Positions 9,651 through 17,900 are shown, counted from the first letter of the stretch. The stretch is DNA of 64,000 nt from Streptomyces cinnabarinus (GCF_027270315.1 NZ_CP114413.1:7874001-7938000); one strand, 5' to 3'. Notes: a model not told the origin generated them from the letters alone. Numbers and translations: made by a program.

Positions 9651-9746
9651 CCGCGGCTCCCTTCTCGCGCACTGCGAGAGCAGGCCGGCCTGTTGTCCAG
9701 GATAGGCGGCGGGGCCCCGTGGGAGCCCCGGTGTGCCGCCGCCGGT

Positions 9747-10364
9747 TCAGCGGCTGGCGGCGAGGGCCGCGAGGACGGCGTGGGTGAGGCGGGAGACATA
9801 GGCGTCGTCGGTGGGGCCGCCCACCGCGAGCATCCTGAAGTACAGCGGGGCGCCGAAGAGGTCGACGGCCAGGCCCATGTCGATGTCGCCGGGCAGTTCG
9901 GCGCGGTCCACCGCCTGGCGCAGCAGGGTCGCCACCGCCGCGCGCCGGGGGGCGAGGACCGCCTCGTGGAGCGCGTCGCGCAGGGACGGGTTGCGGGCCG
10001 ACTCGGCCACCAGATCGGGGACGATCCGGCCGACGAGCGGGTGGTGCAGGTCGGCCATGGTGTTCCGGACGAAGCGTTCGACGTCGTCGTGCAGGGAACC
10101 GGAGCCGGCCGTCTCGGGAAGGTGTGCGGCGGCGGCCTCGGAGACCAGCTCCACCACCATGGCCTCCTTGGCGGGCCAGCGGCGGTAGAGGGCTGCCTTG
10201 CCGACGCGGGCCCGGCGGGTGACGGCCTCCATCGACATCCGGGCGTACCCGGTCTCGGCCAGTTCCTCGAACACGGCGCGCCTGATCGTCTCGGTCACGG
10301 ATTCCCGCAGCACCGCCGAGCCGGTGGGCCCGCGGTCGAGTGCGCTCCTGCTGGTCGGCTCCAC
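9747..10364 (-). CDS. TetR-family repressor of the adjacent transporter operon
   Basis: A 205-residue TetR protein. The N-terminal HTH covers about 20-66 (ESVTETIRRAVFEEL, then YARMSMEAVTRRARVGKAAL with YRRWPAKEAM). The C-terminal ligand domain is not specific enough to name an inducer. It starts at GTG 10364 only 6 nt after TAATCT (minus strand, 10376-10371), so its message is probably leaderless. It is divergent from the transporter/thiolase/ligase operon, and the gap holds two copies of ACGGAAC-N6-GTTCCGT. One copy lies next to its own -10 element, so autorepression is likely. Confidence 0.88.
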   Translation of the reverse strand: MEPTSRSALDRGPTGSAVLRESVTETIRRAVFEELAETGYARMSMEAVTRRARVGKAALYRRWPAKEAMVVELVSEAAAAHLPETAGSGSLHDDVERFVRNTMADLHHPLVGRIVPDLVAESARNPSLRDALHEAVLAPRRAAVATLLRQAVDRAELPGDIDMGLAVDLFGAPLYFRMLAVGGPTDDAYVSRLTHAVLAALAASR

Positions 10365-10370
10365 GGCGCG

Positions 10371-10376
10371 AGATTA
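10371..10376 (-). promoter_or_regulatory. Minus-10 element of leaderless tetR transcript
   Basis: TAATCT on the minus strand, followed by 6 nt and then the GTG start at 10364. This is the usual geometry of a Streptomyces leaderless promoter (TAnnnT about 7 nt from the start). No strong -35 is visible; the region where it would lie is operator 1. Confidence 0.5.
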
Positions 10377-10380
10377 ACAC

Positions 10381-10406
10381 CGGACGGAACGGTTGCGTTC
10401 CGTCCG
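10381..10406. promoter_or_regulatory. TetR operator 1 (10-bp perfect inverted repeat)
   Basis: Arms CGGACGGAAC (10381-10390) and GTTCCGTCCG (10397-10406) are perfectly complementary around a 6-nt spacer. The inner ACGGAAC-N6-GTTCCGT recurs at operator 2. It covers the -35 of the transporter promoter and lies just upstream of the tetR -10, so one bound dimer could block both genes. Confidence 0.8.
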
Positions 10407-10421
10407 GGTCGGGAGTACGTT
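10393..10421 (+). promoter_or_regulatory. Promoter of the transporter operon
   Basis: TTGCGT (10393-10398), 17 nt, TACGTT (10416-10421). The -35 begins in the spacer of operator 1 and the predicted start point (about 10428) falls right before operator 2. This bracketed arrangement fits repression by the divergent TetR. Confidence 0.55.
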
Positions 10422-10431
10422 CCGGGCCGAG

Positions 10432-10451
10432 ACGGAACGGCTCTGTTCCGT
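10432..10451. promoter_or_regulatory. TetR operator 2
   Basis: ACGGAAC (10432-10438) and GTTCCGT (10445-10451) with a 6-nt spacer, the same half-site and spacing as operator 1, offset by 48 bp. It would overlay the first transcribed bases of the transporter operon. Confidence 0.75.
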
Positions 10452-10486
10452 TCCGTAGGGGGAGAGGGGGCCCGGTGAGGCCGCGC

Positions 10487-11833
10487 ATGACCCTGGAAGC
10501 CGAGACCCGGTCGGCGGAGGCGGACGGGACCCGGCGCCGGGCCCGCACCGTCCTGGCCGTGCTGGCCCTCTTCATCGTGATCAACGCCGCCGACAAGGCC
10601 GTGCTCGGACTGACCGCGGGCCCCATCAAGGACGAACTACACCTGACGGCCACCGAGTTCGGGACCATAGCCAGCAGCTTCTATCTGCTGTTCAGCCTCT
10701 CCGCCGTCTCGGTCGGCTTCCTCGGCGACCGTATCCGCCCCCGGCCCCTGCTCGCCGTGCTCGCCCTGGTCTGGGCGGCGGCGCAACTGCCGATCCTCCT
10801 CCCCGCCGCCGGATTCGGCGCGCTCGTCGCCACCCGGGTGATGCTGGGTGCGGGTGAGGGGCCGGGCTATCCGCTGGCCAACTACACGGCCTTCACCTGG
10901 TACCCGGAGAAGCGGCGCGCGCTGCCGTCGGCCGTCGTGGTCGCGGGCGGCGCGGGCGGCACCGTCCTGGCCGCTCCGCTGGTCGTCCTGGTCAGTGAAA
11001 CCCTCGGCTGGCGGGCCGCGTTCGGAGCGCTCGGCGCCGTGGGTCTGCTGTGGACCGCGCTCTGGCTGCGGCTCGGCGGCAGCGGGCCGTACACCGCCCG
11101 GCTCGGCCCCGCGGACGAACCGTCGGAAGCGGAGTACGACGCGGCGAACGACTCGGTGCCCTTCTGGCGCATCGTCACCACCGGTACCTGGCTGGGGGCC
11201 ACCCTCTCCACCTTCGCGGTGCTGTGGACGCTCGCCCTCGGCTTCGCCTGGGTGCCGCTCTACCTGGAGGAACAGGCCGGGTTCAGCGACGCGGAGATCA
11301 GCGGCATCGTCGGCCTGCCTGCCCTGTCGATGGCCGTGCTGGTGCTCTGCGCCGGGGCTCTCGCGCACCGGCTCCTGCGGCGCGGGGTGTCCGCACGGAT
11401 CGCCCAGGGACTGCTGGGCGCGCTGCTGCCGCTGCTCGCCGGAGTGTGCCTGCTCCTGATGACCCGGGTCCCCGCCGCCGCCCTGCTGCCCCTGCTGGTG
11501 GTGGCGTTCTCCGCGGGCAACGGCCAGACCCCGCTGACCAACGCGGCGATCGCGGACATCTGCCCGCCCGCCCGGCGCAGCGCGGCCCTCGGACTGTCGT
11601 ACGCCCTCGCCGCCCTGTCCAGCCTGATCGCCCCCTACGTCACCGGGCGGATCATCGACGCGGCGCCGAACGAGGCCACCGGCTACGACCGGGCCTTCGA
11701 CCTGACCGCCTGGCTGCTGATCGCCGGGGCCGTGCTGTCGGCGCTCCTGATCCGGCCCGACCGTGACGCCCGGGGCCACGGTCGCAAGACGCCCGCGTCC
11801 ACCACCCAGGCAGAGCCCTCAGCGAAGGAGTGA
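10487..11833 (+). CDS. MFS transporter, anion:cation symporter-like
   Basis: A 448-residue 12-TM major facilitator protein. The first helix (VLAVLALFIVINAADKAVLGL) leads into FGTIASSFYLLFSLSAVSVGF and FLGDRIRPRPLL, then the motif region MLGAGEGPGYP. This layout fits the ACS/aromatic-acid or sugar-acid symporters better than drug exporters. ATG 10487 has GTGAGG 6 nt upstream; a GTG at 10475 (V-R-P-R-M) is an equally possible start. It is the first gene of an operon with thiolase, acyl-CoA ligase and MBL hydrolase, which suggests uptake of an organic acid that is then activated and cleaved. The divergent TetR probably controls it. Confidence 0.82.
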   Translation: MTLEAETRSAEADGTRRRARTVLAVLALFIVINAADKAVLGLTAGPIKDELHLTATEFGTIASSFYLLFSLSAVSVGFLGDRIRPRPLLAVLALVWAAAQLPILLPAAGFGALVATRVMLGAGEGPGYPLANYTAFTWYPEKRRALPSAVVVAGGAGGTVLAAPLVVLVSETLGWRAAFGALGAVGLLWTALWLRLGGSGPYTARLGPADEPSEAEYDAANDSVPFWRIVTTGTWLGATLSTFAVLWTLALGFAWVPLYLEEQAGFSDAEISGIVGLPALSMAVLVLCAGALAHRLLRRGVSARIAQGLLGALLPLLAGVCLLLMTRVPAAALLPLLVVAFSAGNGQTPLTNAAIADICPPARRSAALGLSYALAALSSLIAPYVTGRIIDAAPNEATGYDRAFDLTAWLLIAGAVLSALLIRPDRDARGHGRKTPASTTQAEPSAKE

Positions 11834-11840
11834 CCCCCCG

Positions 11841-13016
11841 ATGCACGTAGACATCGCCGTCGTCGAAGGGGCCCGGACCCCGATCGGCCGGTACAAGGGA
11901 GCACTGGGCGGCATCCCCGCCCACCGTCTCGCCGCCCTCGTGATCCAGGCGGCGATCGCCCGCGGCGGGACGGAACCCGCCGCCGTGGGCGAGGTCGTCC
12001 TCGGCTGCGTGGGCCAGGTCGGCCCGGACGCCTTCAACGCCCGCCGGGCGACCCTGGCCGCCGGACTGCCCGTGCGGACCACCGCGCACAACGTCAACCG
12101 CCTGTGCGGATCGGGTCTTCAGGCCGTCTGGTCGGCCGCGCAGAGCCTCACCGTCGGCGCGGTGGACGTCGTCGTGGCCGGCGGCAACGAGTCGATGACC
12201 CGTCAGCCCACGCTGGACTACAGCGAGCGCGCCGCCGACGAAGTGCCCGGAGACCCCGTCATCGACGGCACCCTCTCCCTGCTCACCGACCCTTTCGGGA
12301 AGTACCCGATGGGCATGACGGGCGAGGTGGTGGCGGACCGGTACGGCATCTCGCGGCTGCGCCAGGACCGGTGGGCCGCCGAGAGCCAGCGCCGGGCCGC
12401 CGTCGCCGTCGACGAAGGGCGGTTCCGGGACCAGCTCGTCCCGGTCGCCACCCCGGCCGGACGCGTCGAGCGGGACGAACATCCCCGGCCCGGCACGACG
12501 GTGGAGAAACTGGCCGCCCTGACTCCCGTGTTCGCCCGGAACGGCACGATCACCGCCGGGAACTCCGCCGGCATCAACGACGGCGCCGCGGCAGTCCTGC
12601 TGATGAGGCCGGCCGGCCTCGACCCCGGCACCACGCCGCTGTGCCTGCTGCGCGACGCGGTGGTCAGGGCCGTGGAACCGGAGATCATGGGCATCGCCCC
12701 CACGGAGGCGATCCGCGCCCTGCTGCACCGGAGCGACCTCACCCTCGACGACATCGACGTGATCGAGCTCAACGAGGCCTTCGCGGCCCAGGTCCTCGCC
12801 GTCATGGACGCCCTCAAACTGGACCCGGACCGGGTCAATCCGAACGGTGGCGCGATCGCCCTCGGCCACCCCATCGGCGCCACCGGAGCGGTGCTGCTGC
12901 TCAAGGCGGCCCACGAACTGCGCCGCACCGGCGGCCGGTTCGCCGTCATCGCCATGTGCATCGGCGGCGGCCAGGGCATCGCCGCACTGATCGAGAACCC
13001 GGGTGCGGCGCGATGA
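11841..13016 (+). CDS. Thiolase (acetyl-CoA C-acyltransferase)
   Basis: A 391-residue thiolase II-type enzyme. The nucleophile is in HNVNRLCGSGLQAV (Cys89), the His loop is GGAIALGHPIGATGA, and the second catalytic Cys is in AMCIGGGQG. All three signatures are intact and the length is typical of FadA/AtoB enzymes. It joins or cleaves acyl-CoA and acetyl-CoA; in an operon with an importer and acyl-CoA ligase, cleavage is more likely. ATG 11841 follows AAGGAG (11825-11830), 7 nt after the transporter stop. The stop overlaps the ligase start (ATGA at 13013). Confidence 0.92.
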   Translation: MHVDIAVVEGARTPIGRYKGALGGIPAHRLAALVIQAAIARGGTEPAAVGEVVLGCVGQVGPDAFNARRATLAAGLPVRTTAHNVNRLCGSGLQAVWSAAQSLTVGAVDVVVAGGNESMTRQPTLDYSERAADEVPGDPVIDGTLSLLTDPFGKYPMGMTGEVVADRYGISRLRQDRWAAESQRRAAVAVDEGRFRDQLVPVATPAGRVERDEHPRPGTTVEKLAALTPVFARNGTITAGNSAGINDGAAAVLLMRPAGLDPGTTPLCLLRDAVVRAVEPEIMGIAPTEAIRALLHRSDLTLDDIDVIELNEAFAAQVLAVMDALKLDPDRVNPNGGAIALGHPIGATGAVLLLKAAHELRRTGGRFAVIAMCIGGGQGIAALIENPGAAR

Positions 13017-14944
13017 GCGCGTACGCCTGGTACCCGGCCCGCGAGCACACCGAGCACAGCAACGTCGCGGCCTTCTGCCGGGCGCACGGCGTCGAGGGCG
13101 GCTACCGCGCCCTGCAAGCCCGGTCCGTCGCCGCCCCCGAGTGGTTCTGGGAGCGGGCTGTGCGGGACATCGGCATCGTCTGGCACGTGCCCCCGCGTCG
13201 CGTCCGCGACGACACCGGCGGCATCGCGCACACCCGCTGGTTCCCGGGCGGGCGCACCAACCTGGTGGACTCCTGCCTCGGCCGCCGGATACGGCAGGGG
13301 TGCGGCGCCGCCCCCGCACTGCGCTGGGAGCGCGAGGACGGGACGCGCGGAGTCCTCACCTACGGCGAAACGGCCACGCACAGTGCCCGGGTGGCGGGCG
13401 GGCTGCGCGAACTCGGGGTCACGGTCGGGGACCGGGTGGCCGCGTATCTGCCCCCGGGACCCGAGGCCTTCGTCCTGCTCTTCGCCTGCGCGCGCATCGG
13501 CGCGGTCCTGGTCCCGCTGTTCTCCGGATTCGGAGCCGAGGCGATCGCGGTGCGGCTAGCCGACGCAGAGCCCCGGGTCCTGGTGACCGCGGCGGCCTCC
13601 GTCCGGCACGGACGCCGCCACGACATGGAGACCGCCGCCCGCAAGGCCTTGGCGAAGGTGTCGTGCGTACAGCATCTCGTCGTCCTGGACGCGGCGAGCG
13701 AGTGCGGACCGGCCGGCACGACCTGGCAGGGGCTGACCGCCGCCGAGCCCGCCGGCACCGTCTCGCTCGCCGCCGACACCCCTTTCCTCCTGCTGCACAC
13801 CTCCGGCACCACCGGTCGGCCCAAGGGCGCCGTGCACACGCACGGCGGCTTCCCGGCGCAAGTGGGCAGTGAGACGCGGTACAACCTCGACCTGCGGCCG
13901 GACGACGTCGTGTGGTGGGTGACCGACCCCGGCTGGATCATGTTCCCGCTCATCGCCGTCGGTGCCACCCTCGCCGGTGCCTGCGTCCTCGCGTACGAGG
14001 GTGCGATCGACCATCCGGACCCGACCCGCCTGTGGCGGCTGCTCGACGACCACGAGGTCACCGTGTTCGGCAGCTCGCCCAGCCTGGCCCGCACGCTGAG
14101 GGGACGCGACCCGCGGCACCCGCAGGCACCCGCCCGGCTGCGGATCCTCGGCTCCACCGGGGAACCGTGGACCGAGGAGGCGTGGCACTGGTACTTCGCC
14201 GAGTTCGGCGGCAAACGCTGCCCGGTGATCAACATCTGCGGCGGCACCGAGGTCGGCGGCTCCCTGCTCGCCTCCGCGCCCACCCTGCCCCAGTCGCCCT
14301 GCGGTTTCGCGGGCCCGTGCCTGGGCATCGACGCGGCCGTCGAGGACGCCGACGGTACCGAGCCGCCCGAAGGACAGGCCGGCGAACTGGTCGTACGACA
14401 GCCGTGGCCCGGCATGACCCGGGGGCTGTGGCGGGCTCACGAGCGGTTCACCGAGGCCTACTTCGAGCGGCGGCCGGGGCGCTGGTCGCACGGAGATCTC
14501 GTCTCCCGCACCGGCGAGGAGTGGTTCGTCCACGGGCGGCTCGACGACGTCATCAAGGTGGCCGGCAAACGCCTCGGACCCACCGAGGTCGAGGAGGCGG
14601 TCTTAGGCGACCCGGCCGTCGGCGAGGCCGCCGCGGTCGGCGTACCGCACCCGGTCAAGGGCGAGGCCCTGTGGTGCTTCGCGGTCCCGGCCGCCGGCCG
14701 GCCCCTCGCGGCGCCGGAACGCGAGCGGATCCGCGGGCGCGTCGCCGACGCGCTCGGCCCCGCGTTCCGGCCAAGCCGGGTGATCGCCGTGCCCCAACTG
14801 CCCAGGACCCGCAACGGCAAGGTGATGCGGCGCCTCATCCGCGACGTGGTCGCCGGCGAGGAACCGGGCGACCTGTCCACCCTCGTCAACCCCGAGAGCC
14901 TCGACGCCCTGCGCACCGCCGTACAGCAGACCCCGGACCACTGA
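13013..14944 (+). CDS. Acyl-CoA synthetase (ACS/acetoacetyl-CoA synthetase-like)
   Basis: A 643-residue AMP-forming ligase. An ACAS-type N-terminal cap (about 1-100) precedes the P-loop LHTSGTTGRPKGAVHTHGG (about 262-280), followed by ICGGTEVGGSL, HGDLVSRTGEEWFVHGRLDD and the acylation Lys region RTRNGKVMRR. It would activate a short acid or oxo-acid as its CoA thioester for the thiolase just upstream; the substrate is not readable. The start overlaps the thiolase stop by 4 nt. Codon 531 (14603-14605, in EEAVLGD) is TTA, the rare leucine codon read by the bldA tRNA, so full-length protein may depend on development. Confidence 0.88.
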   Translation: MSAYAWYPAREHTEHSNVAAFCRAHGVEGGYRALQARSVAAPEWFWERAVRDIGIVWHVPPRRVRDDTGGIAHTRWFPGGRTNLVDSCLGRRIRQGCGAAPALRWEREDGTRGVLTYGETATHSARVAGGLRELGVTVGDRVAAYLPPGPEAFVLLFACARIGAVLVPLFSGFGAEAIAVRLADAEPRVLVTAAASVRHGRRHDMETAARKALAKVSCVQHLVVLDAASECGPAGTTWQGLTAAEPAGTVSLAADTPFLLLHTSGTTGRPKGAVHTHGGFPAQVGSETRYNLDLRPDDVVWWVTDPGWIMFPLIAVGATLAGACVLAYEGAIDHPDPTRLWRLLDDHEVTVFGSSPSLARTLRGRDPRHPQAPARLRILGSTGEPWTEEAWHWYFAEFGGKRCPVINICGGTEVGGSLLASAPTLPQSPCGFAGPCLGIDAAVEDADGTEPPEGQAGELVVRQPWPGMTRGLWRAHERFTEAYFERRPGRWSHGDLVSRTGEEWFVHGRLDDVIKVAGKRLGPTEVEEAVLGDPAVGEAAAVGVPHPVKGEALWCFAVPAAGRPLAAPERERIRGRVADALGPAFRPSRVIAVPQLPRTRNGKVMRRLIRDVVAGEEPGDLSTLVNPESLDALRTAVQQTPDH

Positions 14945-14979
14945 TGAGGGGCGCCCCGCCCCTGAACCGAGGGAGTTCC

Positions 14980-15864
14980 ATGCCGACCGTCGACATCCTC
15001 CTGCCCGGCTTCGGCCTCGACACCGATCAGGGCTATCCCGCCTTCTGCGGAGTGTTCCTGGTACGCGGCCCCGACGCCGCCGGACGGCCCCGGAACATCC
15101 TCGTCGACGCCGCCCACGTAGGCCGCCGTCCCTTCCTGTGGACGGCGCTCGCCGAGCACGGTCTGTCCGCCGACGACATCGACACCGTCGTCCTCACCCA
15201 CGCCCACTGGGACCACGTGCAGAACATCGACCTGTTCCCCTCGGCGACCCTGCTCGTCCACCCCGACGAGCGCCGGTACGCCCACACCCCGCACGCCAAC
15301 GACTGGGCCACGCCCGCCTGGACGGGACTGCTGCTGGAGCAGCTCCCCGTCCGCGAGGTCACGGACGGGGAGGAGATCATCCCCGGAGTCGAGGTCCTCG
15401 GCCTGCCCGGCCACTCCCCGGGCAGCATCGGCCTGGTGGTGCGCACCGAGGCCGGGCGGGCCACGATCACCGGCGACGCCCTGCACTTCGCGTACGTCGC
15501 CACGACCGGGCGCAACCCCCTGGTCTTCTGGGACGCCGACCAGGCGGAGCGCAGCATCGGGCGGATCCTGGAGGTGTCCGACGTGATCTATCCGGGCCAC
15601 GACCGCCCGTTCCGGCTCGCCGCGGACGGCGGCATCGACTACCTGGCTCCTTTCGCCCTCACCGTGACCGGAGTGGGGCCCGACACCCCGGGCCTCGGCT
15701 TCGCCGACTCCTCGGCCCGGCCGTCGTGGGTCATGCCGGGCATTCAGGAGCAGCGCGCGCTGTACGAGAAGAACGCCGACGACAGCCGGCGGAGGATCAG
15801 CCGGGTGCCGCGGGTGGTCCGACCGGCGCGGGCTCCCCGAGCAGCCGGGCCAGGGAGCGGTTGA
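14980..15864 (+). CDS. MBL-fold metallo-hydrolase (lactonase/thioesterase-like)
   Basis: A 294-residue metallo-beta-lactamase-fold protein. The metal motif THAHWDH gives His74, His76, Asp78 and His79; GHSPGS and the second-shell TGDALHFA and YPGHDRPF complete both metal sites. The fold is used by N-acyl-homoserine lactonases and glyoxalase II-like thioesterases. ATG 14980 follows GGGAG by 5 nt and lies 35 nt after the ligase stop, so it is the last gene of this operon. A basic, proline-rich tail overlaps the convergent thioesterase gene by 68 bp. Confidence 0.87.
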   Translation: MPTVDILLPGFGLDTDQGYPAFCGVFLVRGPDAAGRPRNILVDAAHVGRRPFLWTALAEHGLSADDIDTVVLTHAHWDHVQNIDLFPSATLLVHPDERRYAHTPHANDWATPAWTGLLLEQLPVREVTDGEEIIPGVEVLGLPGHSPGSIGLVVRTEAGRATITGDALHFAYVATTGRNPLVFWDADQAERSIGRILEVSDVIYPGHDRPFRLAADGGIDYLAPFALTVTGVGPDTPGLGFADSSARPSWVMPGIQEQRALYEKNADDSRRRISRVPRVVRPARAPRAAGPGSG

Positions 15865-16609
15865 GCCGGGCGAAGAACGGGCCGGGCTCCTCGCGCGGGA
15901 AGAAGTGACCGCCGGGCACGAGGGTCAGCCGGAAGTCGTGCGCGTACCGCTCCCACGCGCGCACCCGTGCCGGGTCCACCAACGGGTCGTCGAGGCCCGC
16001 GAACGCCTCGACGACCAGGGGCAGCCGGGCCCGCTCGTCGTCCGGGTCCGGCAGCCCCGCCCGACCGTGGCTCGCGCAGACCCGCAGGTCGTCCCGGACG
16101 ATGGGCAACAGCACCCGCAGCCAGTCCGCCCGCTCCAGGAACCGCGGGTCCATACCGCCGAAGTCGACCAGCAGCCGGGCCAGTTCCCGGTCCTTGTAAT
16201 GGTCGGGCAAGGGCAGCGTGGGCGTCAGGTGCGGGGCCGCGTACGCGCCGAGGAACAGCGCCCCGGGGCCGCGGCCCCCCGCACGCAGCCGTGCGGCGGC
16301 CAGGGCGGCGGCCACCAGGGCGCCCATGCTGTGGCCGTACGCCGCCCAGGGGCCCTCGTCGAGGTACGGGGCGAGATCCCGCCCGAGGGCCGCGACGAGT
16401 TCCCCGGCGTCCTGGAAGCGGGGTTCCCGGTACCGCGCCTCGCGCCCGGGCAACTGCACCGGCAGCACATCCACGCCCGGCGGGACGCGGTCGGCCCAGG
16501 AACTGAAGAACGAGGCCCCGCCGCCCGCGTGGTGGAAACAGAACAGACGCAGCCGGGCATCCGTCCGGGGTGTCCGGCTGAGGCAGGGCACCGCGGTGGT
16601 GGTGGTCAT
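15797..16609 (-). CDS. Type II thioesterase
   Basis: A 270-residue GrsT-type alpha/beta hydrolase that frees mis-primed or stalled acyl chains from carrier proteins. RLFCFHHAGGGASFFSSW near residue 21, PVQLPGREAR, YGHSMGALVA (nucleophile Ser94) and VPGGHFFPRE with the catalytic His are all present. The ATG at 16609 shares ATGA with the stop of the degenerate hydrolase, making it the last gene of the biosynthetic operon. A typical editing enzyme; it could also release the product. Confidence 0.92.
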   Translation of the reverse strand: MTTTTAVPCLSRTPRTDARLRLFCFHHAGGGASFFSSWADRVPPGVDVLPVQLPGREARYREPRFQDAGELVAALGRDLAPYLDEGPWAAYGHSMGALVAAALAAARLRAGGRGPGALFLGAYAAPHLTPTLPLPDHYKDRELARLLVDFGGMDPRFLERADWLRVLLPIVRDDLRVCASHGRAGLPDPDDERARLPLVVEAFAGLDDPLVDPARVRAWERYAHDFRLTLVPGGHFFPREEPGPFFARLNRSLARLLGEPAPVGPPAAPG

Positions 16610-17706
16610 GCGGGTGCTCCGGCCGACGTACCGTTCAGGCGGCGGCGGGCGCGCAGGACGCGGGCGCGCGCCGAGGCCGCCCGGCGCACCGGTCCCGCCG
16701 TGCCCGCCATCCGCAGCGCCTGTGCCAGCAGCCACAGCCGGGTCTCGGCGGCCTGCTCGGGCCGCCCGCCCAAGGTGTCGTTCTCCACCAACCGCAGCCG
16801 TGGCACGGTCCGCCCGAGCAACTGCGCGTCGGAGTAGGGCACGACCTCGTCGTCGCGGCCGGCCACACAGGCGACCGGGACACGCAGTCCGGTCAGCCGC
16901 TCCTCGGCCACGCCCCAGTCGGCCAGCTCGGCCGGGATCCGCTCCACCGGCGTGCGCATCAGGTGGGACAGGGTGAGGTCCACCAGCCGCGGCAGCGGTG
17001 CGTGCTCCGCGACCCGGGCGAAGAAGTCCCGCACCGGCGTCCCGACGACGGCCAGGCCCCGCACCCGGTCGTCGTCCAGCACATGACGCAGGGCCAGATG
17101 CCCGCCGAAGCCGAGACCGACGACGCAGGTGCGGGAGGTGTCGGCGGCGCGGCCGAGCAGATCCAGGAGGTAGGTGAGCATGTGCACGCTGTCCGTTCCG
17201 TAGGTGAGGGAGTTCTCGCCGACCCCCGGCAGCTCGGTGACCACGACGGCCGCGCCGAGCCGGTCGGACTCGGCGAGGACCGGCGCCCACTGCTCCTTGA
17301 CGCCGGCGATGCCGCCGATGACGAGGATCAGCGGGAGCCGGTTGCGCAGCGACAGACCGGTGGCCCAGCAGGCGAAACCCGCGTCCTCGAACGGCAGATC
17401 GAGCCGGGAGACGCCCCGGACGCCTCTGCGCCAGCGGTCGAAGGCCGCCACGCAGGCCTGTTGCGCCGCGAGCCGGTCCGGGCCGTCGACGTACGGGAAG
17501 CGGGCCATCGCGTAGGAGCGGACCGCGTCCAGATCGCGGCCCCGTGCCTCGGCCGCCATCGCGAGCGAGGACCAGGCATGGGTCCAGGCGCCGGGCCCCT
17601 CGTCCTCGCCGAGGTGACGCAGCACCCGGTGGATGACATCGCCGGGGATGCCCTGGGCGTAGGCGTGCGGAAGGGCGAACCTTCGTAGCTCTGCCATGGG
17701 GATCAT
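16606..17706 (-). CDS. Degenerate FrsA-like alpha/beta hydrolase (nucleophile Gly)
   Basis: A 366-residue protein with a helical N-terminal cap (about 1-95) and an alpha/beta-hydrolase core, the layout of FrsA and Ayg1-type enzymes. Where GxSxG is expected the sequence reads VVGLGFGG, so residue 199 is Gly instead of Ser. The acid-loop region AGRDDEVVPYSDA is kept, but the following strand (RLRLVENDTLGG) has no His. Simple serine esterase chemistry is therefore unlikely; E. coli-type FrsA proteins also lack this Ser. ATG 17706 overlaps the upstream 65-residue gene by ATGA and sits behind a purine-rich AAGGAG tract. In a tetronate pathway it could take part in elimination or cyclisation; that is speculation. 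Confidence 0.8.
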   Translation of the reverse strand: MIPMAELRRFALPHAYAQGIPGDVIHRVLRHLGEDEGPGAWTHAWSSLAMAAEARGRDLDAVRSYAMARFPYVDGPDRLAAQQACVAAFDRWRRGVRGVSRLDLPFEDAGFACWATGLSLRNRLPLILVIGGIAGVKEQWAPVLAESDRLGAAVVVTELPGVGENSLTYGTDSVHMLTYLLDLLGRAADTSRTCVVGLGFGGHLALRHVLDDDRVRGLAVVGTPVRDFFARVAEHAPLPRLVDLTLSHLMRTPVERIPAELADWGVAEERLTGLRVPVACVAGRDDEVVPYSDAQLLGRTVPRLRLVENDTLGGRPEQAAETRLWLLAQALRMAGTAGPVRRAASARARVLRARRRLNGTSAGAPA

Positions 17707-17900
17707 CGGGCTGCCTCCTTCTCCTTCTCTTTCACCTTCTCTTTCTCCTTTTCCTTGACCAGTCGGGCGACAAGGGTCCGGATCCGCCTGCCGAGTCCGG
17801 GGGACCAGACCACGTCCAGGTGGGTGTCGAGGAACAACGCGTGGAAGTGCAGACAGGCGTCGGGCCTCTGGGGTGCGGAGTCGGTCGCGGGAGGGTTCAT
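17703..17900 (-). CDS. 65-residue protein with Lys/Glu tail, unknown function
   Basis: A small protein starting at ATG 17900. The first 48 residues (with HFHALFLDTHLDVVWSPG and RRIRTLVARLV) resemble no family I recognise. The last 17 end in a charged KEKEKEKVKEKEKE run, probably an extended helix. Its start overlaps the ACP stop (ATGA at 17897-17900) and its stop overlaps the hydrolase start (17703-17706), so it is held firmly in the operon. The Lys/Glu codons (AAG GAG, AAA GAG) form repeated Shine-Dalgarno-like sequence right before the next gene. It could be a partner of the ACP or hydrolase, or mainly a coupling cistron. Confidence 0.65.
   Translation of the reverse strand: MNPPATDSAPQRPDACLHFHALFLDTHLDVVWSPGLGRRIRTLVARLVKEKEKEKVKEKEKEAAR
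17714..17756 (-). repeat. Purine-rich AAGGAG-type tandem tract
   Basis: On the minus strand, 43 nt made almost entirely of A and G with recurring AAGGAG/AAAGAG hexamers and one GTG interruption. It encodes the Lys/Glu tail of the 65-residue protein. Its last AAGGAGG lies 7 nt before the ATG of the following hydrolase gene, so it doubles as an array of ribosome-binding sequence. Confidence 0.75.
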
